DNA from: Pocillopora verrucosa
Lineage: Eukaryota > Cnidaria > Anthozoa > Scleractinia > Pocilloporidae
Direction: 5' to 3'
Assembly: GCF_036669915.1 (NCBI RefSeq)
Contig: NC_089318.1
Span: 12,109,571-12,173,570, forward strand
DNA: 64,000 nucleotides
Part shown: positions 32,817-42,300 of the stretch, in pieces
How positions within the stretch are numbered: position 1 is the first letter of the stretch
Layout of the letters: each line of letters begins with the position of its first letter
The notes under the pieces: generated by a model
Told to the model about the DNA's origin: nothing
The model's database searches: none
Seen by the model: the letters and a program-made list of their open reading frames with translations, nothing else
Translations under genes and position numbers: made by a program

Positions 32817-32886
32817 TTGTTGTAAAGTGAAACAGCACATGGAACATCAGTTAACAGCAAATAATCATTTGTTTGCACGGAATATC
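32817..32886. repeat. 70-bp host duplication flanking Ngaro element, right copy
   Basis: Exact copy of 26477-26546. The Helentron frame comes through this segment from 33376 and is then interrupted by the Ngaro element. Confidence 0.9.
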
Positions 32887-33376
32887 GCATAGAAACATAT
32901 AGATTATTTCCAATGGTCAAAATATTATTCAAAGTGGAAGAAGTCCATTCATTGATATGTTCTACTTGATGATAAATAATAGCAGTAAGTGACATTGCTA
33001 CACATTGCTTACCAGCATTTTCACCAAAGAGTGCTTCATTTCCTTGACTGTAGTCTGCAGACACTGTTATCATTGGGTCAATGATATCAAATATCGTAGG
33101 GCCAGGATTTTCCTCAACATCATTTGCTTGTCTTATAAGCAATGGAATATAAACATTGTAGCACATCATTTGTGTAAACCAAAACATCACTTGATTCAAC
33201 ATTTTGTATTGCATAACAACTTGTTTCAGTGTCGGCAAATAAAATACATTTAAATAAAACGTCATTAGCATTATATTCCAAAACCGATCCTTAAAGCGCG
33301 ATGAGGCATCCTTTGTTTTCACGAAATTGTCATGAGATCCAATCCTTGAACGGAAATGTTCAATAGAGATCCCCAT
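32887..33376 (-). pseudogene. Helentron N-terminus: hydrophobic leader, 2A-like motif, protease-like start
   Basis: From the ATG at 33376 the frame encodes about 80 residues with a hydrophobic middle (IMLMTFYLNVFYLPTL, then VMFWFTQMMCYNVYIPLL). The 2A-like motif follows at 33098-33121, then a region with FGENAGKQCVAMSLTAIIYH. The Cys in that block, together with the DTHS segment found after the Ngaro insertion, suggests a papain-like or OTU-like cysteine protease fold, which other Helentron proteins carry. The frame then enters the 70-bp duplicated segment and is cut by the Ngaro element. The start is the first Met after upstream stops. The piece is broken only by the insertion. Confidence 0.75.
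33098..33121 (-). other. 2A-like ribosome-skipping motif
   Basis: The minus strand encodes DVEENPGP at residues 86-93 of the Helentron N-terminal frame. It fits the D-(V/I)-E-x-N-P-G-P consensus of 2A peptides, which cause ribosomes to skip the Gly-Pro bond and release the upstream peptide. It follows a hydrophobic leader and precedes the protease-like domain. 2A-like motifs are established in several animal non-LTR retrotransposons; activity here is untested. Confidence 0.8.
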
Positions 33377-33494
33377 ATTTACTTGTGTTCTTGAGCGAGC
33401 AACAACAACAATCCAATAAACTAGAAACTCAGTTTATTAAAATAAATAACGCTCTTGACAGTTCTAGGCAAACAATAGTTTCTTTCAGTATGTG

Positions 33495-33645
33495 ACACTT
33501 TGAGACACTCGTGAGACACTTTGAGACACTTTGAGACACTTTGAGACACTTTGAGACACTTTGAGACACTTTGAGACACTTTGAGACACTTTGAGACACT
33601 TTGAGACACTTTGAGACACTTTGAGACACTCTGAGACTCTTTGAA
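33495..33645. repeat. 10-bp minisatellite (TTGAGACACT)n
   Basis: Eleven perfect tandem copies of TTGAGACACT at 33521-33630, with degenerate copies on both sides. It lies about 120 bp upstream of the Helentron start codon. Its minus-strand translations (KVSQSVSK...) in three frames are artefacts. Confidence 0.95.
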
Positions 33646-33649
33646 GTAC

Positions 33650-34330
33650 AACCCGCACAAATATATTCAAGCCGAAAAATGTTGGCTTGCGAGAGTACAA
33701 TGACTCCTTTCAATCTGGCACAACCCGCACCAACGGTCCAAGCTGATAAATGTTGGCTTGTGAAAGCGTAAAAGCTCCTGTGCAACCTGCACTGAACACA
33801 AGCCGTGTTTCAGCGTGTTGGCTTGCGTGAAAAAATCTGCTGTTATAAACACCTGAAGAAATAACGAAATAAACGCCTCAGATTATGAAAGAAAGAACAC
33901 AAACCAGGTGCACGAATGTAATCGCCTTTCGTGAGAGGTTAATCGTGAAGCTCCCACAACATAATTGAAAAGTTAAAGCACGCAAAGAACGCGTGAAAAT
34001 AGAAAATGAATTATCCTTACCTTGGAAACAAAAATCTCCAGGAAACAATTATGAAATTCCGTATAAGTTCTCCAAAACCCAAAATCTGAGAAGAAAAATG
34101 GCCGCCGTACAATACACAGTGAAAAAAACATCTACTGGAATCCAGTCTTCACGGCTCAGATAGAAACCACGTGACAAGCACTTCTCTCTCGTGGACAAAT
34201 AAATAAAGAAATAAATTTCGCGGGCCTGGACAAAGTGTGGGAAATCCCACACAAAAACTGGTCATCAAAGGACACATAACATTATAGAAATAGTAATTAT
34301 TAGTGATAATAGTGATGATAATAATAATTA
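33650..34330. other. Spacer upstream of Helentron coding region
   Basis: No protein signature. A GTTGGCTTG(C/T)(G/A)-like segment recurs three times in the first 200 bp (about 33681, 33754 and 33819), suggesting a diverged roughly 70-bp tandem arrangement. The Helentron 5' end may lie here but was not resolved. Confidence 0.4.
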
Positions 34331-34331
34331 T

Positions 34332-34477
34332 GATATTCCCCTAAACTACTTGGCATGTTACAAGAACATCTCTTCATAGTATAAAATATTAATTATGATA
34401 ATAATAAAAATAACTAATAATAATGATATTCCCCTAAACTACTTAGCATGTTACAAGAACATCTCTACATAGTTTAA

Positions 34478-34516
<39 letters not shown>

Positions 34517-34660
34517 TGTAATAATAATGATATTCCCCTAAACTACTCGGCATGTTACAAGAACATCTCTGCTTAGCACAAAATAATAATAATAATAATA
34601 ATGATATTCCTCTAAACTACTTAGCATGTTACAAGAACATCTCTGCATAGTATACAACAA
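34332..34660. repeat. Four copies of a 55-bp unit separated by (AAT)n
   Basis: A unit starting GATATTCCCCTAAACTACTT and continuing GCATGTTACAAGAACATCTC occurs at about 34332, 34425, 34529 and 34603. Variable AAT/AATA microsatellite lies between the copies. The units differ by a few bases, so the array is not brand new. Confidence 0.9.
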
Positions 34661-34959
34661 CAACAATTATAACTTTTTTAAATAAATAATGCAAGTAACT
34701 TTATTTGATTCTTTTCCTACAATATAGTGTAAACTTAATTAAATTAAAATCTGTTATAGGTCTCATTTCACATAGTTATTTCAGTCTAATGAGTACATTC
34801 TATCGACTACAATCTGTTACTTCCTAATCCTATCCTTAACTATTTCCGAGTTCAACCTAGCTCTAGGGAATTATCATGGAAAATCTTATTTGAAGATAAA
34901 AAAACATCCATCATATATTAAAAAATCTAAAAACAAAAACAAAAACTTTTCTTTAAATC

Positions 34960-37466
34960 CACTATGAAATAAAAACCTATGAAAATCTTGTGAAACAATT
35001 CATTGTAAATTCACATATTTTTCACGGGTTTTTCATTGTTAAATCAATGACATTTGCATGGTCTCAGTACCATGAAAAAGACCTGAAAAATCCCATGAAA
35101 AACCTGTGAAAATTTTCATATTAACGACCCATGAAATATTGAGTAAAGTGACCTAGAAGCCATGAAAAACCCATGAAAATGGCATTTCATGGCCTTTTCA
35201 AAGGTACTGAGAAACCCATGAATTTCACGCCCAAAAAATTTCATGGTGTCAAAGTTCACTAGTTTTTAATGGGTTGCAGCAAATCATGACCTGTGAATAT
35301 CCTGTGAATATGTAAAAATTAAAATTTCCTTGAATTTTCATGGCCTCTCCATGGTATTTTCATGGCACATGAAAGTTAATTGCCAGTTGGTTTTCATGGG
35401 GTTGTTAGGAATATGCAAGGACCATGAAAATTCTTTGGAAACCCCATGAATTTAGAATGAAAAATCTTCACTTTTCTTGTACCAAAGACTGCACTACAGT
35501 GTATAGCTTGCAATATACCACAACTGTAATACATACAAAATCACTTAAATTATACATTGAAGAACTAACCTCTCTGTGAAACTTCTTGGTACTGTTGTAC
35601 AAGCACACACACATGAAAGAAATGACCAGAAATCTGAATTCTCTGATAATTTATTTTGTTTCACCAGCTGTACATAAATATTAATTTTGGATTCCAAAAT
35701 TGTGATAATCCAGTTTACACTTTCTTAAATCAAAAAAGTTGGTATGCAATTTTCCGCAAATGTTGTTTTAGCTCTATTTTTATATCACTGATTTTCCTTG
35801 TATTTAGTGCGCGTGCTCCGATGTCTACGCATAGTGAGATGACCAAGCTTGAACTTACCCCTTCATGTTGTAATGCATCGACACACTAATCTTGAGGAAA
35901 CTTCTTTGAATAAACTTTCCAGACAGTCCATTAAGTTGATCTGGAAAAAAAGAGACTGATACACAAACACTAATACCGAAAGTACCACTCGAGGTACAAA
36001 AAAGCCGCCACTTCTTCATAAATCACGTGTCCTATCACCTTAGGTCATCGCAGTCATCATAGGCCAGCGGTCACATGGTGACCTCACAGGTCATTGTGTT
36101 CGACATTGCCAAATGACTCTGAAGAGGTCTCGTCCTTGTGTCTGTAATCTTACAAAATAAGGCAGCACAAAAGTTGTTCAGTGTTTGGAATTCGAATCAA
36201 GTAGCAATAGACAGGCCATCAGAGTCCAAGAAAGCCAGATCTGACATCAACAGTGATTTCTGTGAGAGCAATCACGAAATAGACAACAATGTTGCAGATG
36301 GCGATGTCAATGAATACATTAAGGTAATGGTTCATTGCAACTGAGAAGATGGCCTGACTCTGATAACCGGTGACTCTATGAACGAGGTAAAAATGGCATT
36401 TTTTTCAGGTTACATATGCACACTATTCAAAGTTCCAAATTGAGGTGAGAAAGTGATTGATTTTTCATTGTTTTGTCCCACATTTCGTGTACATGCAATG
36501 TGTACTATTGCCGTGCAACTTAAGCATCTGTACTGTGCAGGTGCCTTACCAGAAAAGCTCTAGAAGATTCCTCAGCTGTAAGAATGTAAGAGAAGGCCTT
36601 GAACAGGTTTCCAGAATCATGGCTAACAATCAAAGCCAGCAGTGAGGCAAAAAAAAATTCAACAAAGTTGTCTAGGCATGGCGAAGGCAAAGAGGTGCCA
36701 AAAAATCAAAGTGAGGATCAAACATCTGGGTCATTGCCTCCAACCCCATTTGTCTCAACAAAGGAGCAAATTGAAGATCCATTGTTTTAGACATTGATTT
36801 GTGATTTCCTGTACTTTTTACATTGACACAGGCCACTTAAGATGTTTAGGGACATTTTCATTTGACCGTTTTATTTCGTGCTGTACACCAAAATTCCCTC
36901 ACTGGATAAATTCATAACAAGTCAGTTCCACGGGGCCTGAAAGTCAGCTCATTGATAAATCAGTAACTGTGATGAACTCATTAATACCACTTTTAATGGA
37001 CTACGAATTCATCAATGAAATTCATGGGCAATATATATACCCATGTACAGATTTCAGGGAATATTCATGGCCCATTAATTTTGTTCTTCCAAAACAAATG
37101 AATTGTTAGCCCAGGAAATGCTGTTTGATTGCAATTCATGGGCATGAAATTCATTCTGATGACTTTCTGAGGAAACCAATGGGTCATGAAAGTAGACTTT
37201 GAAGAAATTCATGGGTCATGAAAATTGGCTTATAAAGAAATTCATGGGTCATGAAATTAATTCTGGTGACTTTCACGGCAAATCAATGGGTCATGAAAGT
37301 AGACTTTGAAGAAACTCATGGGTCATGAAAAAATTCCCCTAATTCATGGAAATTTCAGGGCCAAAAATAACCCAATGAAATTTCATTTTGCAGTATTCAT
37401 GGGCCATGAAATGATTTTCATGGGTTTTTCATGAGAAGTTCATGGAATTTTCATAAAACTACAGCT
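34960..37466. repeat. CATGAAA/TTTCATGG-rich repeat region, possible DNA element
   Basis: Two blocks, about 34985-35465 and 36900-37440, are packed with short, imperfect copies of CATGAAAA, CCATGAAA and their complements, spaced irregularly. The outer limits share a CACTATGA sequence in inverted orientation (near 34963 and 37467), so the whole may be a 2.5-kb element with dense subterminal motifs. Between the blocks (35466-36900) there are only short open frames of no recognised family. The boundaries and the transposon interpretation are tentative. Confidence 0.45.
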
Positions 37467-37532
37467 CATAGTGATCCTACTTGTTCTTTTTCAACCTCAA
37501 AGTCACAATGTTCAGAGGGACATGCCCAAAGT

Positions 37533-39298
37533 ATGCCCAAAGCATACTCGGACGATTTACGTTTAAGAGCTGTATGGCTTCATGTGTTCCTTGGTTATAA
37601 CATTGAGGATACATCCGGTATGCTGGCAATGTCACCAAGCTCAGTAAAGAGATTCAAAAAAAAATTTGTGCGCACGGGTGAAGTTGTGGCCAAGAAAACT
37701 GGAAGACCTTTGGATCTGGTTGGAATGCACCCGCGTGAGGAGCTCGTGATGATGGAAGCTATGCTAGAGCACCCAGAGAAGACACTGACTGAGATTGTAA
37801 GAAATTATGACTGTATTCAGAAACCGTTTTCAAGTGTCGACAGTTTGCCGATACTTTCAAAGAAACGGCGTTACAAGAAAACGGATAAGCAGTTATCAGC
37901 AGGATTATTATAGACCTTTTAACATGGGGATATTTGTTGACTCAGAAGAATAAATAGCTTTGTTTTTGCACAACAAGCCTCGGCCAGACGCGAATTTAGA
38001 GAGAGGTTTGCTTTGCAAAAACAAAGCTTTTTATTCCCATGAGACTCGACATGGCCGCCAAGTGACAAAGGCCAATTAACTATGATAGGATTGACAGGGA
38101 AAAAGTGCCTCTGCTCGTGCTTTTTTCATATTTCTTCACGCGCCAGTCTTTGCCAATCAACAACGTCAAAATGATCAAATTTACGTTTTTTTGGAGAACA
38201 CGAAGACATGACAGTTTCCTACCTATGAACTTTAAACTCGAGTGAAACCTCAGTAACAAGAAACAAATTATGCATAATGGAAAAATATTAAAATAAAAAG
38301 TAATTTAAAAGAAGGAGAGTTGTTTTTTTTAAGTGGCGCTTTTGTCTCTGTTGTTGCCGTGGTGGTAACTGAACTGCCCATTATTCCAATCAATTTTGTC
38401 ACCATACTGTCCGAAAATGAAGTCTGATCAGTGAGGGCATATTTTATCCTCGACCTTCAACTGCAAGTTTAAGCTAAAGTCCCCCCAAACTAACACTAGT
38501 TTAACTATTTTTTCCAGCTTAAGAAAGTTGCTCGACAACAAAGCGAATTGGCGAACATCAATTTTTGTGCGGATACTTGTCTCCTACATGCAGAGATGTT
38601 TGTCTTTCTTGATGAAAGTGGATTTGTAAGTATAACTCAAGGAAACCTTATTTTCACTTGTCTTTACACCCCTTTGTTTTTGAAGATTAGAGGTATGTTT
38701 TATTCTTTTTAAGGATCGTCGACTTACAAGGGGATTTGGCAACAGTTTCCGAGGTTATAGTGCCAAAGTGAAAAGGAAGCATACAAATTGGCATCCACGA
38801 ATTACAGCCATCCCAATTGTATGCACTGAAGGCTTGCTTGAAGTTGGTGTTCATAGAGGAGCAACAAATGGAGATGTCTTTCTTCAGTTTGTTAACGAGA
38901 AGCTTGTCCAGAACCTTATGCCTTTTAATGGTGTGAATCCTTGCTCCGTAGTTATAATGGGTATGACATAAATCGTTTAAAGATTTTTTAGACCATATTA
39001 TAGATTTAAGACAATTTTTAATTTGTCATTGTTGTTCTCAGATAATGCAGCCATACATCATTCACAACGTGTTGTTGATGCAATAAACGCTTCCAGTGCA
39101 CTCCTTATTTTTCTTCCACCTTACAGTCCGAATCTGATGCCTTGTGAAGGAGTGATCGCACTGGAAAAGAGCTGGATACGAGAAAACGACCTGGTTTGGG
39201 AGCAGTGTGATGAACCAGAGAACATGGTTTTTGAAGCCTTTATGCAAATAGCTGATGAAGACATTGCAAACTACATTTGTCATTCTGAATACCTTTAA
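37533..39298 (+). pseudogene. Tc1/IS630-like (DDE_3) transposase in four exons, frameshifted
   Basis: Exon 1 (from Met at 37533) encodes a paired-like HTH: MPKAYSDDLRLRAVWLH, MSPSSVKRFKKKFVRTG. Near 37820 a frameshift moves the similarity to another frame (VSTVCRYFQRNG). Exon 38518-38625 carries FVFLDESGF with the first catalytic Asp. Exon 38714-38960 contains RGATNGDVFLQFV, and its last base joins exon 39042-39298 to make the second Asp in IM-D-NAAIHH. The third acidic residue is Glu in PPYSPNLMPCE, giving a DD34E spacing. All drawn introns have GT/AG ends and keep phase. It would be a cut-and-paste transposase. The donor site of exon 1 is not clear. Apart from the exon 1 shift the frames are open, so this may be a recently inactivated or mis-modelled copy. 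Confidence 0.7.
37957..38027. repeat. Small hairpin in transposase intron
   Basis: GCTTTGTTTTTGC (37957-37969) is mirrored by GCAAAAACAAAGC (38015-38027), with AT-rich partial pairing beyond. The 45-bp loop is GC-richer. It may be a tiny fold-back insertion; no target duplication was found. Confidence 0.6.
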
Positions 39299-39395
39299 TT
39301 ACATGTACATCGTTGAAAGGTGGTTTTACAAGAAATAACAGAAGAGTACGGCACGACACGCTGCCCATTATTATCACATTAATTTTTTTTTAATT

Positions 39396-42300
39396 TTATT
39401 TTCTACGCGGCTTAACAAGTTTCCTGTATTCGCGTTTCCCTTTTATTTTATTTAGCTCATTAACTAATTTTGTGCGTTCTTTGTCAAATTGATCTCTTTT
39501 AATGATTTCTTTATCAAACAGATCCTTCAGTTGTGCAATCTGGTTATAGATCATACTTTGTAAACGTAGCTGTGGAAAATGAAGAAAAATAAATTACATC
39601 AGTAAGGAGTGCAATTTTCTCTTGTTAAGTAGAGGTGATGAGTGTGCTTTCAAAATTTATGGATCTCGAGCACAAGATTTATAATGGTAATTGAACTGAG
39701 TGGAGTGCAATTTGGGCTGAAATCATATGCGTGATTTCAAAATCGAACGAGCGCGCAGCGCGAGTTCCATTTGAAATCACAAGTATGATTTCAGACCAAA
39801 ATTGCACGACACGAGGTTCAATTACCACTTTATTACATCCATTTTGAAATCACCCAAATACAGGACTTGGTCAATTCGAATATTTTATTGATGCAGTACT
39901 GAGCCGGTTTTTAAATAAAAAGCGGAACCGGAAACACTTTTACATCTCATTTTGTATGCAAAACAGAAAGACTTTGACGTCATGTGTCAAAAACTCAGTC
40001 AAGCGTATCAAAAGAAAGACAACTTTCATTCAAGAAATTCGAGAAGTCCTCAATAACTCAGAAAAATAGTGAAGCGTTAAAGTTCAGTCCTCGTCGTCTG
40101 ACTCAATGATGTAAGCTCTTCGTTTCTTCTGTGGTTGCGGTGGAGAATTCTGGCTGTCTCCAGAGAAGAAATTGAAGGTGCAGCCTGTGTAATTCTGCGA
40201 TGGAACGGGAGCAGCACAACTGAAGGCTTCCATGCGGTACTGCAACTGCAACGGAAAACGTGGTGGAAATCCTGAAAATTCAGCCGGCTGAAAACCAGGA
40301 TTGGAGCCCATGGCCTGATGCATTTGGCCTTCTTGTTGGACGTGATAAATAGGAACCAGAGGTGTTCGTTTATGTTGGACTGCAATCTCTTGATTTGAGG
40401 CTTCATTTGCAGTGTTTTGGCGGGAGACTTCGTTTGCTTGATTTTCGTTTGACACTTCTTTATATCCACTGATAATGTGAGACAGTTCTTTCCTGTGATT
40501 CTCGTCTATTTCATCGTAGTCGTCTAACTAAGATTCACGTGCATGGCCTGTTATTTCACAGATAACATTGCGCGGTTGACCAGACTTCTTCAGTTTTGAT
40601 ACCAATGTTTTCCTCATGCTGTGGTTCGTCAGCTTCTTATTCGTCCTGAGACAGGAGGCCATGGATTTCATTAAATTGCCGATGGTGTTTTGTCCCATTC
40701 GAACTTTGGTGTACCAAACATCTGCTGATTTAGGACGATTTATGATGCTAAGATAGAGTGGCCCTGTGTTCTTCATTCCTTCGGGTCGCTTGGACAACCA
40801 AAGCTTGAATAGCCGCACTGGATCGCTTTTTCCGCCATCGGTGCTGAACATTGCCTGTGGTGTTGTTCTTCGCCTGATGGTGAGACCACCGCTCCGTGTT
40901 TTTGTGGGACCTTCCCTGAACTCAACAACTTCAGTTCCATCTTCTTGCTGTCTTATAATTACGTCTTCCACGTATGCATCGTAGTGTTCTTGGTGACCAC
41001 GAAATCCCAGTTGTTCTGTCAAATTTTTGAAGTTGACATTGGTCAAGACCTTTCCATTAAAATCACCCAACTGACCTTTTTCCCACAGGGCTGACTCTTC
41101 TTCAGGTGTGATTGGCTGAGCTTTGTTGGGTCTCCTTCCCTTTCCTTGTTGTAGTAGGGAAATTACTTTCGCATTGAGGATTTCTTGTGAGGAGTGAAAC
41201 TTTCTCGATCGCACGATGCTCAATGGATAGTTCTTCTCCTTTAGATACCGTTCAATGGCACTCTACATGATTTTAAGGGATTCTGGCTCGTAGTCATCTC
41301 CGTCCTTTTTTTTTCACCTCGGCGTAAAACTTACTCAAGACCTTGCCAAGTTTTTCGGGCGCCATTGTTTTGATGGCGACCTATTCAAGATGGCGGCATT
41401 GACACCAGCTTCTGAAAACATTCATCCATTGTTTTGTGGAGCGGGACGTATTTTTATTCGAAGCGACAGACTTAAACTCCTGTATTTCATCGCTTGAAAT
41501 GATAGGAAATCTTGAAACATCTAACCCTTGTGGTGGCTTTTGATTTTCTTCGTTTGTTGCTGACTCGGTGGACTCGGGATTGTGCGGATTTTGAGCTTGA
41601 GAGGGTAGAAAATCGTCAAAATATTCACCAAAATGTACACGAAAAGTGGGAAAGTCCCTGGAATGTTGGTCTTCAGCCTGAAGGATCTCATTGTCATCAT
41701 TCAAAAACTGGAAAAAATTAAATTCATCCATTTTTGGGGGGGGGGAATAAGAGTTATGGAAACAAAAGTTGCAAAATTTGCGAAATGATACTCTTTGTCT
41801 TTCATTTTCCTGCAATTTGATTGGTTACTTTAAACAAGCCTTGAAATCTGATTGGTTATTTTGTTTTAAGTGTAACTTCCTCATTGGCTGGAAAAAAGAT
41901 GCGATTTAGAGCAAAAAATGGTGCGATTCGTGAATAAATCGCACCAATTAGAGCCAATCAGATCACAGGGACCACCAGTGATTTCAAAATGGATGTAATA
42001 AAAAAGAAAAGACGCCGGTTTCAGAGTTTTGTTGTTGCAATTAATGGCAGCAATTGCAACGACAAAAAAATCACTCTCCAGGATTGACTCGCGCTCTTTG
42101 TTCGCAAGGTGGAGTATCAAGTGAGAGAGTTACCTTTTCCTCAGCACCCGAAATTGAGTTTAATGTTGTTTCTTTCGTTGAAGACTGAGCTGAAGAAGAT
42201 GAAGGTAGGTCAACCGTTGAACAGCTGGCTTTATTCCTCCCGGTAAACAAGGAAAGGTGAGGCATTTCATCCTCGCTGTGATGAGTTTTATTTACCTGTA

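Larger units (their letters stand above)
20219..33376 (-). mobile_element. Helentron (Helitron-like), split by a Ngaro insertion
   Basis: One long minus-strand coding region runs from 33376 to 20219, interrupted by the Ngaro element between 32816 and 26547. In protein order it has a hydrophobic leader, a 2A-like motif, a cysteine-protease-like region, STPR repeats, a DUF6570-like region, the HUH Rep nuclease, a PIF1-like SF1 helicase and a C-terminal endonuclease/exonuclease/phosphatase (EEP) domain. Helicase followed by EEP defines Helentrons as opposed to canonical Helitrons. Coding breaks include a frameshift at about 23145, a TAA at 22338-22340, a TGA at 21912-21914 and a frameshift at about 21848, so this copy is inactive. 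The DNA termini were not resolved; the limits given are those of coding sequence. Confidence 0.85.
39830..42001 (-). mobile_element. Crypton (tyrosine-recombinase DNA transposon), decayed
   Basis: A 24-bp sequence (TTATTACATCC, then ATTTTGAAATCAC) at 39830-39853 is repeated exactly in inverted orientation at 41978-42001, bounding 2172 bp. The single minus-strand gene inside is a Crypton-type tyrosine recombinase. Cryptons are generally described without TIRs, so the exact inverted ends are notable. A 10-bp-stem hairpin lies at 41919-41946. The element sits in the last intron of the gene at 39396-43099. Confidence 0.65.

Noticed and set aside
33421..33785. Overlapping KVSQSVSKCL repeat proteins in three frames
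   Set aside because: Translation of the 10-bp minisatellite; any frame stays open because the unit lacks stops.
34332..34660. CRISPR-like regular repeat array
   Set aside because: Spacers are AAT microsatellite of varying length, units are diverged, and the context is animal DNA.
37797..37820. A 24-bp GTAAG...CAG segment that looks like a tiny intron in transposase exon 1
   Set aside because: Too short to splice in animals, and its length is a multiple of three so removal would not repair the frameshift.
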